A DNA stretch of 64,000 nucleotides from Linyphia triangularis. Taxonomy: Eukaryota > Arthropoda > Arachnida > Araneae > Linyphiidae. The position numbers and the translations under genes were made by a program. Location of the stretch: the NCBI GenBank assembly GCA_963978545.1, contig OZ021732.1:26236688-26300687 (forward strand). Reading direction: 5' to 3'. Positions within the stretch are counted from its first letter, which is position 1. Every line of letters begins with the position of its first letter. Below, one piece after another: positions 49,101 to 53,763 of this stretch. The notes under the pieces are model-generated. The model was not told the DNA's origin. It saw only the letters and a program-made list of their open reading frames with translations, and searched no databases.

Positions 49101-52100
49101 CCTTAAAAATTCGTTAATCGATATTGGAATGACTTATTTTTTTAACATTTGCAAAAAAATATCAGAAAAATGACTACATTGGAAGAGGAACATTCGGATA
49201 TCCCTCGTTTGGAACATTTAACCCCTTCTCGACCCCTTAAAGTTGGTTAATCGAGAACAGAATAGCTTACTTTTTCTATGTTTAATCTTTTTTGACATTT
49301 GTACCAAATTTCCGAGTTGTGACCATATGGGAAGTGGTACATTCGAATATTCCTCGTTTGGAACGTTTAACCCCTTTTCCACCCCTTGATCCACCCGAGA
49401 TCGGAATAGTTTACTTTTTCTGCGTTTGTCTTTATTGATATTCACGCCAGTTTTCAGAATTGTGAAAATATGAGAAGTAGGACATTCGAATATATCGCTC
49501 GTTTGGAACGTTTAACCCCTTTTTGACCTCTTAAAATGGGTTCATCGAGATCGGAATAGCTAACTTTTTCTATGTTTACCATTGTTGACATTTGTACCAA
49601 TTTTTAGAGTTGTGACCATATGGGAAGTGGTACATTCGAATATCCCTCGTTTGGAACGTTTAACCCCTTTTTGACCTCTTAGAGTGGGTAAATAGTGATC
49701 GGAATAGCTTACTTTTTATACGTTTGTTTTTGTTGATACTTGCACCAGATTTCAGAGTTGTGACGAAAGGGGAAGTAGGACATTCGAATATCCCTCGTTT
49801 GGAACGTTTAACCCCTGTTACACCCCTTAAAGTGGGTTAATCGAGATCGGAATAACTTACTTTTTCTTCGTTTGTCTTTATTGATATCCTCACCAATTTT
49901 TAGAGTTGTGACCAAATGGGAAGTAGGATATTCGAATGTCCCTCGTTTGGAACGTTTAACCCCTTTTCGACCCCTTAAAGTGGGTTAATCGAGATCGGAA
50001 TAGCTTACTTTTTCTATGTTTACTATTGTTAATATTTGTACCAATATTTAGAGTTGTGACCAAATGGGAAGTAGGATATTCGAATGTCCCTCGTTTGGAA
50101 CGTTTAACCCCTTTTCGACCCCTTAAAGTGGGTTAATCGAGATCGGAATAGTTTACTTTGTCTATTTTTACCATTGTTGATATTTGTGCCAATTTTCAGA
50201 GTTGTGACTATGTGAGAAGTAGGATATTCGAATGTCCCCCGTTTGGAACGTTTAACCCCTTTTCGACCCCTTAAAGTGGGTTAATCGAGATCGGAATAGT
50301 TTACTTTTTCTATTTTTAACATTGTTGATATTTGTGCCGATTTTCAGAGTTGTGACTATGTGGGAAGTAGGATTTTCGAATGTCCCCCGTTTGGAACGTT
50401 TAACCCCTTTTCGACCCCTTAAAGTGGGTTAATCGAGATCGGAATAGTTTACTTTTTCTATTTTTACCATTGTTGATATTTGTGCCGATTTTCAGAGTTG
50501 TGACTATGTGGGAAGTAGGATTTTCGAATGTCCCCCGTTTGGAACGTTTAACCCCTTTTCGACCCCTTAAAGTGGGTTAATCGAGATCGGAATAGTTTAC
50601 TTTTTCTATTTTTACCATTGTTGATATTTGTGCCGATTTTCAGAGTTGTGACTATGTGGGAAGTGGGAGAATTAGTGATGAGTGAGTCAGTGAGTGAGTC
50701 AGTGAGTGAGGGCTTTGCCTTATATATAGAGATGTTGATATTTGTGCCGATTTTCAGAGTTGTGACTATGTGAGAAGTAGGATATTCGAATGTCCCCCGT
50801 TTGGAACGTTTAACCCCTTAAAGTGGGTTAATCGAGATCTGAATAGTTTACTTTTTCTATTTTTACCATTGTTGATATTTGTGCCGATTTTCAGAGTTGT
50901 GACTATGTGGGAAGTAGGATTTTCGAATGTCCCCCGTTTGGAACGTTTAACCCCTTTTCGACCCCTTAAAGTGGGTTAATCGAGATCGGAATAGTTTACT
51001 TTTTCTATTTTTACCATTGTTGATATTTGTGCCGATTTTCAGAGTTGTGACTATGTGGGAAGTAGGATTTTCGAATGTCCCCCGTTTGGAACGTTTAACC
51101 CCTTTTCGACCCCTTAAAGTGGGTTAATCGAGATCGGAATAGTTTACTTTTCTATTTTTACCATTGTTGATATTTGTGCCGATTTTCAGAGTTGTGACTA
51201 TGTGGGAAGTAGGATTTTCGAATGTCCCCCGTTTGGAACGTTTAACCCCTTTTCGACCCCTTAAAGTGGGTTAATCGAGATCGGAATAGTTTACTTTTTC
51301 TATTTTTACCATTGTTGATATTTGTGCCGATTTTCAGAGTTGTGACTATGTGGGAAGTAGGATTTTCGAATGTCCCCCGTTTGGAACGTTTAACCCCTTT
51401 TCGACCCCTTAAAGTGGGTTAATCGAGATCGGAATAGTTTACTTTTTCTATTTTTAACATTGTTGATATTTGTGCCGATTTTCAGAGTTGTGACTATGTG
51501 GGAAGTAGGATTTTCGAATGTCCCCCGTTTGGAACGTTTTACCCCTTTTCGACCCCTTAAAGTGGGTTAATCGAGATCGGAATAGTTTACTTTTTCTATT
51601 TTTACCATTGTTGATATTTGTGCCGATTTTCAGAGTTGTGACTATGTGGGAAGTAGGATTTTCGAATGTCCCCCGTTTGGAACGTTTAACCCCTTTTCGA
51701 CCCCTTAAAGTGGGTTAATCGAGATCGGAATAGTTTACTTTTTCTATTTTTACCATTGTTGATATTTGTGCCGATTTTCAGAGTTGTGACTATGTGGGAA
51801 GTGGGAGAATTAGTGATGAGTGAGTCAGTGAGTGAGTGAGTCAGTGAGTGAGGGCTTTGCCTTATATATATAGAGATTACAAATTTATTTATAGACATGA
51901 TGCCTAAAAACAATTTTTCAAAGGTCCTTAAAAACATTATTTAGGTCCTTGAAAGTCATTGAAAAGTCAGTGATTTTCATTCTGTGATTTGAGTGGGAAC
52001 CCTAATATTCTTAATTAGTACTTTGATTCTAAGTATTTCTGCAATCGTGATTTTCTATTATTTTAAAATCTGTTTTTTGTTTGGTTAGACATCAAACAAA

Positions 52101-53763
52101 TTAAATTTCGCTACATGCTATTTTGTAAGAAATTTTGAAATAGAGAAATAGTTTAGGCTTTTTACCAACACTCTTTATAAATGTATAAATTATTTTAAAA
52201 AATTAAAATGAAACCAACAAAAGCTCTTTTTAAGTTTTTTGTTATGCATTTAGATAAATTCTAACATTCTGAGTTCTTACATACTTTATTTCTTCACTGT
52301 GTGACTTGAATGAAATGTAAAATCTATTGCAACTGTATCTAAAATATAAATTATCATTTGCACATTATATATTATGACGTGTTGTTACTATGCTAGATTC
52401 TCTTTAGAGTGTATTTTCTAAACTTTTCCACTTTCTTAGCTCCCAAGCCGAAGTTAGCTGAGGACGAGTTCACTGATTTGCTTGGAGGCCAAGGTTTTAC
52501 TGGTTTTACCAAGAAAAATGATGGGCCTAGAACAATTGCAGAAATGAGGAGGGAAGAGTTATCAAGAGAAATGGATCCTGAGCGATTAAAGGTATTCTTG
52601 ATTCATCAATTATAGATATCAATAAAACTTTTATGCAATACTAAATTAATGTGAACTAAAACTGACCATGATTATTATTTAACCAATAAAAATTCTAAAT
52701 ATTTTCCTTGAGAATTATCTTTACTTGAAAGCTATCTTTACTTGTAAATAATCTTTAGAAATGCAATTATTTACTTGAAAATAATCTTTACTTGAAAATG
52801 GCAAGTGAAGATACTTTGATATATTAATAAATCGATAATTGGATTCTGATAAATTGTTAAAAATTAAAACTGTAAGATTATAACTTTTCCATTGCATAAG
52901 CATTTTAATAAATATTTTAATTACAATTGTAGAAAATCTCATTATTGGATGATTTATATTAAAATTAAATGACTTTTCATAGATAATGGATTGGACGACT
53001 CACAAAGAACGAAATATTAGAGCTCTTTTGTGTTCATTGCACACTGTACTTTGGGAAGGAACAAGATGGCAAGAATGTAGTATGGCTCAGTTGGTTACAC
53101 ATGCTGATGTTAAAAGAATGTATAAAAAGGCTTGTCTAGCTGTTCATCCAGACAAGGTTTGTTTTTATTTAAAAAAAAAATTTATATTTGTTTTCATACT
53201 CTAGTTTTACATTCTATTCTAGTTGCTTATTTCTAATATGTTAACAATAGTTATATCCTGTTTAAACTTATTTTCCAAACCAATGTATCGTTTTTGTGAC
53301 TCTTTAAAACAACTTATTTTTAAACAAAATTTGGTGAAATAAAGTTTGATTTTTCAAAACTTGATTTTGACTCTGAATAAGTTATTTTGGACGATTTAAC
53401 AACAAAAGTAAAAATAATATTTTATGTTTCCAGTTTCAAATTGGGATTGTCTGTGTTTAATGAGTAGCATGCCAAGGTTTTCTTTTATGTTTAATTGAAC
53501 TTAAGTTGATTGATTTCATTCTAGTAATATTTAATGACAATAAGATTTATTAAATAGATAAAAAAAATGTACAGTTTCAGTTAAGCAACACAAACTTCAT
53601 GTAAATGTGAATAAAATTTTAAGAAGAAATTGGTCAAAGATTTACTAATGTTTTTATTTTTTTGCAGCAAGTAGGTACAGAAAATGAAAATCTAGCTAAA
53701 TTAATATTTATGGAATTAAATGATGCCTGGAGTGAATTTGAGAGTAAACCTAATCTTGCCTAG
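13446..53763 (+). CDS. GAK: Cyclin G-associated kinase / auxilin, 26 coding exons
   Basis: Joined exons give 3,777 bases and 1,258 residues, close to the vertebrate GAK length of about 1,310. All 25 junctions keep phase. Order: kinase about 35-311 (glycine loop 44-49, K64, E80, H165-R166-D167, DFG 185-187, PPE 222-224); proline-rich linker 340-366; PTEN-like domain about 415-605 with C522 but no loop arginine; tensin-type C2 about 606-745; disordered region with DPF at 903-905 and 1033-1035 and several DLL motifs; J domain about 1165-1258 with HPD 1224-1226. Known role: with Hsc70 it uncoats clathrin vesicles, and it phosphorylates adaptor subunits; in flies the homologue auxilin is needed for Notch ligand endocytosis. 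Invertebrate auxilin and vertebrate GAK share this layout, so either name fits; neuronal DNAJC6 lacks the kinase and is excluded. Confidence 0.96.
14900..15545 (+). other. Intron 1 segment with possible decayed coding sequence
   Basis: GC-richer stretch inside intron 1 with Lys/Glu-rich broken reading, for example KKMKQLVEMIAEMKA around 15,160-15,215 and an EVRKEIKDKFEEG-like piece around 15,393-15,431, interrupted by stops and frameshifts. It resembles a decayed coiled-coil protein of a retroelement, but no diagnostic domain is visible. Confidence 0.3.
15680..16390 (+). repeat. Diverged copy of the 9.5-10.3 kb repeat (intron 1)
   Basis: Ordered similarity to 9,545-10,330, including ttttactaagcatttagaaa, tcacaggaatgcaatc, ttagtcagaatattcc, gcagtattataaattgatat and ttattccagcagaac. 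Class unknown; no open frame. Confidence 0.6.
16878..17175. mobile_element. piggyBac-like MITE in intron 1
   Basis: A 290-bp element bounded by TTAA on both sides (16,878-16,881 and 17,172-17,175), with perfect 12-bp inverted termini cacattcgctgc and gcagcgaatgtg. TTAA target duplications are the hallmark of piggyBac-type integration. No transposase sequence inside, so non-autonomous. Assignment to piggyBac rests on the TTAA sites and terminus style only. Confidence 0.82.
17423..17484 (+). CDS. GAK: GAK exon 2 (glycine loop to catalytic lysine)
   Basis: Residues 44-64: completes the glycine-rich loop GGFGYVF and runs to the ALK motif, with K64 as the ATP-contacting lysine. Acceptor ttatag, donor gtaagt, ends in phase 0. 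Intron 2 (17,485-18,961) is almost filled by a repeat that starts 22 bases after the donor. Confidence 0.94.
17506..18852 (+). mobile_element. Interspersed repeat filling intron 2
   Basis: Begins tactagctgtgtgaccctgc and ends in a region reading cagacatacagacaactcag followed by an uninterrupted TA microsatellite (about 18,793-18,850). The start resembles the left end of the intron 23 insertion at 48,791 (tagctgaatacccgtgctgc), so both may belong to one broad repeat class. No reverse transcriptase or transposase is readable, and I do not assign a superfamily. Confidence 0.6.
18962..19021 (+). CDS. GAK: GAK exon 3 (kinase helix C)
   Basis: Residues 65-84, RLLAGDNEANKSIMHEIKYL; E80 is the helix-C glutamate that pairs with K64. 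Sixty bases, phase 0 at both ends. The donor is GTATCCTTTT, the U12-type consensus rather than a GTAAGT-type donor (see intron 3 entry). Confidence 0.92.
19022..20301 (+). other. GAK intron 3, U12-type (minor spliceosome)
   Basis: The 5' splice site GTATCCTTTT fits the U12 consensus (RTATCCTTT). The 3' end has a branch-like TATCTTAAC at 20,280-20,288, with the presumptive branch A about 15 bases before exon 4, and there is no polypyrimidine tract before the AG. These are the three classical marks of U12 introns. A Tigger-type MITE lies inside at 19,849-19,998. Confidence 0.85.
19849..19998. mobile_element. Tigger/pogo-like MITE (intron 3)
   Basis: About 150 bp with inverted termini: left cagtcaaaccccgttaatgc, right cgtattaactgggtttgac with a decayed last two bases (CA for TG). 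TA flanks both ends. The subterminal tgccgaaatt matches the larger relative at 22.8-23.7 kb, so it is a deletion derivative of that family. Confidence 0.82.
20302..20416 (+). CDS. GAK: GAK exon 4 (kinase N-lobe/hinge)
   Basis: Residues 85-122 plus one base. KKLSGHPNIIQFYAAASI is almost identical to the vertebrate GAK N-lobe, and the hinge LLLTELC follows. Acceptor gtgttag lacks a pyrimidine tract, as expected for the U12 intron before it. Donor gtatat, phase 1. Intron 4 (20,417-21,748) holds a MITE copy close to exon 5. Confidence 0.93.
21223..21706. mobile_element. MITE of the ggttccca family, copy A (intron 4)
   Basis: Starts aggttcctatggtcatttaa and ends tctgtgggaaccct. The body has the family hallmarks: alternating cttaaaagt / ccttaa words near both ends and a catgcatcaacttgtat segment. 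Two more copies lie at 48,494-52,003 and 59,994-60,363. Non-autonomous; superfamily unknown. It ends 43 bases before exon 5. Confidence 0.72.
21749..21888 (+). CDS. GAK: GAK exon 5 (to catalytic loop HRDLK)
   Basis: Residues 123-169. YQTCSAVQHMHSQNPPIIHR leads into DLK; H165, R166, D167 and K169 are the catalytic loop. The exon ends after AAG, and the only donor that keeps the conserved HRDLK-IENLLL join is GCAAGT, so intron 5 is GC-AG. Phase 0. Confidence 0.93.
22847..23725 (+). mobile_element. Tigger/pogo-like transposon, deleted (intron 5)
   Basis: Starts cagtcaaacccctttaacgt and ends taacaaggtttgactg, with TA duplications at 22,845-22,846 and 23,726-23,727. It is about 0.88 kb against more than 2 kb for full pogo/Tigger elements, so internally deleted. 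A decayed N-terminal transposase start is present inside. Confidence 0.87.
23279..23500 (+). pseudogene. Remnant of Tigger/CENP-B-type transposase N-terminus
   Basis: Reads MSRKQQSLSLGGKKIKLN from 23,279, the style of the CENP-B N-terminal domain start, then stops. A helix-turn-helix-like piece, GIVTKYGINNTLSMILQNR, follows from 23,364, and a fragment resembling an AYAVNQFELARKRMW continuation follows in shifted frames. Stops and frameshifts abolish it; the DDE catalytic part is absent. Confidence 0.75.
23870..23995 (+). CDS. GAK: GAK exon 6 (DFG, activation segment)
   Basis: Residues 170-211: IENLLLSSDGKIKLCDFGSA, with N172 (metal ligand) and DFG at 185-187, then the activation segment. Phase 0 at both ends, donor gtaagg. 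Intron 6 is only 86 bases. Confidence 0.95.
24082..24171 (+). CDS. GAK: GAK exon 7 (activation segment to PPE)
   Basis: Residues 212-241: NTTPMYRPPEI matches the GAK/AAK1 family activation loop, where PPE replaces the common APE, ending at the conserved DVW. Ninety bases, phase 0. Intron 7 (24,172-25,649) holds a G-run and a tRNA-derived SINE. Confidence 0.95.
24848..24866. repeat. G homopolymer run (intron 7)
   Basis: About 16 G with one A interruption, followed by an A-rich stretch. Potential four-stranded structure and a likely sequencing-error site. Confidence 0.8.
25270..25465 (+). mobile_element. tRNA-Ala-like SINE (intron 7)
   Basis: Has an A-box-like tggctgtggggttagc (25,294-25,309) and a B box ggttcgaattcc (25,338-25,349). 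Between them ggcttcgcatg mimics an anticodon arm with CGC (Ala). A non-tRNA tail with an (accaacca)-type end at about 25,450 follows. The D-arm is degraded and there is no intact acceptor stem, so it is a SINE and not a tRNA gene. Confidence 0.75.
25650..25785 (+). CDS. GAK: GAK exon 8 (kinase C-lobe)
   Basis: Residues 242-286 plus one base: ALGCILFVLCFKEHPYEDSA, subdomain IX-X of the kinase, then AKLRILNAKYNIPP as in vertebrate GAK. Acceptor after a T-rich tract, donor gtaagt, phase 1. Intron 8 (25,786-27,450) is AT-rich with no repeat recognised. Confidence 0.95.
27451..27600 (+). CDS. GAK: GAK exon 9 (end of kinase domain)
   Basis: Residues 287-336: FQLNPVDRPTVKDLLDRLKE contains the subdomain XI arginine (R297) and the last helix of the kinase, followed by a low-complexity linker. 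Donor gtaaaa, phase 1. Intron 9 (27,601-28,890) carries a long A-rich run at about 27,690-27,730 and otherwise nothing recognisable. Confidence 0.94.
28891..29125 (+). CDS. GAK: GAK exon 10 (proline-rich linker)
   Basis: Residues 337-415 (last codon split). Proline-rich 340-366 with PPPP and APPPRPPPP runs, potential SH3 ligands. Then GLFGSLKGGAGSFLKNLKEQ at 386-405, the counterpart of the amphipathic segment before the PTEN-like domain in GAK/auxilin. GC content is higher than in other exons. Donor gtacga, phase 2. Confidence 0.92.
29846..29898 (+). CDS. GAK: GAK exon 11 (start of PTEN-like domain)
   Basis: 53 bases encoding residues 415-432, QDIDFNYITKRVA. This aligns with the GDLDISYITSRIA start of the PTEN-like domain in vertebrate GAK. 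Acceptor tttgtag, donor gtaagt, phase 1. Intron 10 (29,126-29,845) contains two copies of aaatgttgcatcatc 45 bases apart and no element I recognise. Confidence 0.93.
30498..30769 (+). CDS. GAK: GAK exon 12 (PTEN-like domain, to HC)
   Basis: Residues 433-523: MSYPAEGLESAYRNHVDDVR, then HPGHYAVYNVSGRAY and the segment ending ICIVHCL. H521-C522 is the start of the phosphatase P-loop. Largest kinase/phosphatase exon, 272 bases, ending in phase 0 with donor gtgagt. Confidence 0.95.
30900..31410 (+). repeat. Dispersed repeat in intron 12 (family with 9.2 kb and 40.8-42.2 kb)
   Basis: Intron 12 (30,770-32,223) contains a segment whose parts recur reverse-complemented at 40,830-42,250. The 30,945-31,045 portion (including catgcattaaaaatcaattt) matches 42,125-42,215. 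The 31,058-31,320 portion matches 41,845-42,095 and also 9,205-9,520. The 31,320-31,405 portion matches about 40,835-40,915. Old, non-coding, class unknown. Confidence 0.68.
32224..32357 (+). CDS. GAK: GAK exon 13 (PTEN-like P-loop, dead)
   Basis: Residues 524-567 plus two bases: DGKSSSAVLVCAFFIFCKLF. With the HC of exon 12 it forms C522-x5-S528, where an active phosphatase has arginine, so this domain is a pseudophosphatase as in other GAK/auxilin proteins. The acceptor follows a run of about 26 T (32,191-32,216). Phase 2. Confidence 0.95.
32635..33148. repeat. 257-bp tandem duplication in intron 13
   Basis: The segment beginning acttttatatattatattat at 32,635 recurs at 32,892 with almost no differences over 257 bases, ending about 145 bases before exon 14. 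The near-identity indicates a recent duplication or an assembly duplication. Contents are AT-rich and non-coding. Confidence 0.88.
33294..33407 (+). CDS. GAK: GAK exon 14 (PTEN-like to C2 junction)
   Basis: Residues 568-606: YIQYVADIVSETPIYPHCNP, then the C2 start with ITMKPVPLFTKLR, matching the vertebrate VVMTPVPLFSKQR segment. 114 bases, phase 2 on both sides. Intron 14 (33,408-34,205) is AT-rich without recognised content. Confidence 0.94.
34206..34286 (+). CDS. GAK: GAK exon 15 (C2 domain)
   Basis: Residues 606-633: DGCRPFVEVYIGENRVFSTS, then QEYEKIR, a tensin-type C2 strand pair matching SGCRPFCEVYVGDERVASTS of vertebrate GAK. 81 bases, phase 2 on both sides. Confidence 0.95.
34680..35740. 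mobile_element. Compositionally distinct insertion in intron 15, unclassified
   Basis: Intron 15 (34,287-35,945) has about 1 kb with more C and G than any neighbouring intron sequence. It includes CCCGGG, several CCCC blocks and a 96-codon minus-strand frame at 34,998-35,288 (starts MVKRKERKKLGRRELNFDK; no domain recognised). Read on the minus strand, AATAAA-like signals lie near its far end. This suits a solo LTR or other retroelement piece in minus orientation, but termini and target duplication could not be fixed. Confidence 0.4.
35946..36063 (+). CDS. GAK: GAK exon 16 (C2 domain)
   Basis: Residues 633-672: VRIPLKTAVLGDITLVVYHA, then RSTFGGKVQGK, matching the GDVLIVIYHARSTLGGRLQ core of the vertebrate C2 domain. 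Ends in phase 0, donor gtacta. Intron 16 (36,064-37,305) has a 57-bp tandem duplication and A-rich tracts at 37,100-37,160. Confidence 0.95.
36780..36894. repeat. 57-bp tandem duplication (intron 16)
   Basis: The segment starting tgctatttaacttttattat at 36,781 repeats from 36,838 with one visible difference (agaatcgac versus agaaccgac). Non-coding. Confidence 0.9.
37306..37385 (+). CDS. GAK: GAK exon 17 (C2 domain)
   Basis: Residues 673-698 plus two bases: VTSFKILQLQLNTGFISQET, then QSLTFSR split with the next exon. Aligns with the FQIQFHTGFVPRNATTVKF region of vertebrate GAK. Donor gtgggt, phase 2. Confidence 0.94.
37554..37685 (+). CDS. Candidate in-frame cassette exon 17a in the GAK C2 domain
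   Basis: Within intron 17 a 132-base open segment is bounded by a good acceptor (ttttttctgttatacag) and a consensus donor gtaagt. It is phase 2 on both sides, like its neighbours, so inclusion would add 44 residues without a frameshift. The insert is very basic (about 14 Lys/Arg), reading for example VVKMDTLPKRLSVKFNKVK and ending LKLKKRKLE. Without it exon 17 joins exon 18 exactly as in vertebrate GAK, so skipping is the ancestral form. Expression is unproven. Confidence 0.4.
38180..38850. repeat. Direct repeat pair in intron 17
   Basis: About 90 bases at 38,180-38,272 (ggtttctaagttactgcttt onward) recur at 38,765-38,852 with moderate divergence, including gtcttcc-taaagaaatg and tactattttrttgtttcaaa. 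Unclassified repeat family, no coding. Confidence 0.75.
39544..39710. repeat. 83-bp tandem duplication (intron 17)
   Basis: gaaacatgcaatttcataac at 39,544 recurs at 39,627, and the following 60 bases are nearly identical. Non-coding. Confidence 0.88.
40025..40206 (+). CDS. GAK: GAK exon 18 (end of C2)
   Basis: Residues 699-759 plus one base: NELDGIEEVDRYPDNFCVTL matches the DLDACDIQEKYPDLFQVNL stretch of vertebrate GAK, then LNPRLLFNTDEEMNT matches LNPKILFSSREEQ. Donor gtaagc, phase 1. The following intron 18 is 84 bases and open in frame. Confidence 0.95.
40207..40290 (+). other. GAK intron 18, 84 bases, open in frame
   Basis: Shortest intron of the gene. Its length is a multiple of three and it has no stop in the exon 18 frame, so retention would add 28 residues and leave exon 19 in frame (AHFDTSS instead of SHFDTSS). 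Splice sites gtaagc and cttcacttag are normal, so removal is expected as the main outcome. Confidence 0.8.
40291..40379 (+). CDS. GAK: GAK exon 19 (linker)
   Basis: Residues 760-789: SHFDTSSQASESANTKNFAS, then SLQWQEKEAF, matching the TLDWQEEKEAE landmark after the C2 domain in vertebrate GAK. Donor gtaagt, ends phase 0. Intron 19 (40,380-43,051) is occupied largely by an inverted copy of the dispersed repeat. Confidence 0.92.
40830..42250 (-). repeat. Inverted, expanded copy of the 30.9 kb dispersed repeat (intron 19)
   Basis: Three separated blocks (40,835-40,915; 41,845-42,095; 42,125-42,230) are reverse complements of consecutive blocks of 30,920-31,405. About 900 bases between the first two blocks have no counterpart there, suggesting an internal insertion or a longer family member. 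A CT-dinucleotide-type tract and CCC blocks lie at 41,215-41,300. Open frames inside (41,036-41,281; 41,825-42,055) show no domains. Confidence 0.62.
43052..43307 (+). CDS. GAK: GAK exon 20 (clathrin-binding region)
   Basis: Residues 790-874 plus one base. Acidic/serine start LAPDDSESDRSASPTPTPST, then DLL motifs at 824-826 and 863-865 and LMDNLLDVN at 848-856. These are the short DLL / clathrin-box-like motifs known in auxilins. Low-complexity Asn/Ser-rich composition marks it as disordered. Phase 1 donor gtatgt. Confidence 0.92.
44073..44305 (+). CDS. GAK: GAK exon 21 (AP-2-binding region)
   Basis: Residues 875-952, Asn/Ser-rich, with NTDPFSVLE carrying a DPF motif (903-905; the AP-2 ear ligand type) and HDLFDIFGSAGGGG. 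Donor gtgagt, ends phase 0. Intron 21 (44,306-46,467) holds a small degenerate repeat related to 2.5-3.2 kb and a hAT-like MITE. Confidence 0.92.
44930..44998. repeat. Small copy of the 2.5-3.2 kb degenerate repeat (intron 21)
   Basis: Reads cagttacagtagcgattgtt, then acattagagtaacactcggc and aaaatctcggttatagcg, the same word order as in the upstream repeat field. Shows that the field is made of a dispersed unit rather than a unique local array. Confidence 0.6.
45576..45985. mobile_element. hAT-like MITE (intron 21)
   Basis: A 394-bp element (45,584-45,977) with inverted termini tagtatttctcaaccg and ggttgagaaacgctg. Flanking 8-mers gcttaaac and gtctaaac agree at 6 of 8 positions, as expected for a decayed 8-bp hAT target duplication. 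The subterminal ccatgtaccaca word is common in arthropod hAT MITEs. No transposase. Confidence 0.78.
46468..46726 (+). CDS. GAK: GAK exon 22 (clathrin-binding region)
   Basis: Residues 953-1038 plus one base. NPDPSLLGSWDS parallels the NPDLLGGW landmark of vertebrate GAK, and SDPFADL carries a second DPF (1033-1035). Disordered Ser/Asn/Gly/Ala-rich. Acceptor tttcattgcag, donor gtatgc, phase 1. Intron 22 (46,727-47,451) has no recognised content. Confidence 0.93.
47452..47691 (+). CDS. GAK: GAK exon 23 (linker before J domain)
   Basis: Residues 1039-1118 plus one base. Pro/Ser-rich, with RPDYNRTHFSSVFGEQGTRK corresponding to the RPNYASNFSVIGAREER segment of vertebrate GAK. Donor gtaggt, phase 1. 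Intron 23 (47,692-52,439) is the largest of the gene and is dominated by nested repeats. Confidence 0.92.
47945..48376. mobile_element. MITE-like element of the aacctgg/cagggaat type (intron 23)
   Basis: Left end gagcagccataacctggaaa and right end ttggtggccatcctg form degenerate inverted termini. The body repeats ggaaaagtcagggattttt and gtcagggaatttt words, typical of widespread arthropod MITEs with this vocabulary. Target duplication not determined. Confidence 0.5.
49180..51805 (+). repeat. Tandem array, about 17 units of about 148 bp
   Basis: Each unit carries cgtttggaacgtttaacccc, gggttaatcgagatcggaat and gttgatatttgtgccgattt. Anchor spacing in the later units is 148 bases (for example 50,471 to 50,619 and 51,165 to 51,313). 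Units before about 50,100 are more diverged; later ones are nearly identical, so homogenisation is recent at the 3' side. The array is interrupted at 50,661-50,733 by a copy of the element terminus. Short open frames in the array are non-coding by-products. Confidence 0.9.
50661..50733 (+). repeat. Element terminus embedded in the tandem array
   Basis: The segment gggagaattagtgatgagtg, then repeats of agtgagtc and gggctttgccttatatatag, is the same as the true right end at 51,802-51,876. Array units resume immediately after it, and the next unit is shortened. This implies two head-to-tail copies or an unequal exchange between elements. Confidence 0.88.
52440..52591 (+). CDS. GAK: GAK exon 24 (entry to J domain)
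   Basis: Residues 1119-1169: APKPKLAEDEFTDLLGGQGF matches QKPKVSENDFEDLLSNQGF of vertebrate GAK, with a DLL at 1131-1133. GPRTIAEMRREELSREMDPE then opens the auxilin-type extended J domain. Donor gtattc, phase 0. Confidence 0.95.
52983..53156 (+). CDS. GAK: GAK exon 25 (J domain with HPD)
   Basis: Residues 1170-1227: DWTTHKERNIRALLCSLHTV, then LWEGTRW and the J-domain helix II reading KRMYKKACLAVHPDK. H1224-P1225-D1226 is the Hsc70-stimulating motif. 174 bases, phase 0 on both sides, donor gtttgt. Confidence 0.97.
53668..53763 (+). CDS. GAK: GAK exon 26 (J-domain end and stop)
   Basis: Residues 1228-1258: ENLAKLIFMELNDAWSEFES, then KPNLA and TAG. The FMELNDAWSEFE helix is the conserved C-terminus of auxilin/GAK proteins. 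Acceptor tttttttgcag. The first two residues differ from the vertebrate AAGQPYEQHAKMIF form by a shorter loop. Confidence 0.97.
   Translation, partial: QVGTENENLAKLIFMELNDAWSEFESKPNLA

Larger units (their letters stand above)
48791..51876 (+). mobile_element. 3.1-kb insertion containing the 148-bp array (intron 23)
   Basis: Starts tagctgaatacccgtgctgc and ends gggctttgccttatatatat followed by agagat. Four bases TTAC occur on both sides (48,787-48,790; 51,877-51,880), a plausible short target duplication. Between the ends lies a tandem array. A minus-strand fragment of the same family sits at 63,334-63,510. No protein-coding region is visible. Superfamily not assigned. Confidence 0.72.
48494..52003. 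mobile_element. MITE of the ggttccca family, copy B, split by a 3.1-kb insertion
   Basis: Left part 48,494-48,790 and right part 51,877-52,003 together align end to end with copy C at 59,994-60,363. The shared words are cttgaaaatg-ttagaggtcc, aatttttgcgg, acttgctatccccrc, catgatgcctaaaaacaa and gatttgagtgggaacc. The break falls after ggtagaatatattttac. The inserted block is annotated separately. Confidence 0.85.

Noticed and set aside
50770..51718. Repeated proline/arginine-rich open frames
   Set aside because: The same frame recurs in each 148-bp unit of the tandem array; it is repeat-derived, not a repeat protein gene.
49180..51805. CRISPR array
   Set aside because: Units are contiguous and about 148 bp with no unique spacers; eukaryotic intron context.
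52592..52982. Second U12 intron (donor gtattcttg)
   Set aside because: The donor departs from GTATCCTT and no TTCCTTAAC-like branch site lies near the acceptor; treated as U2-type.
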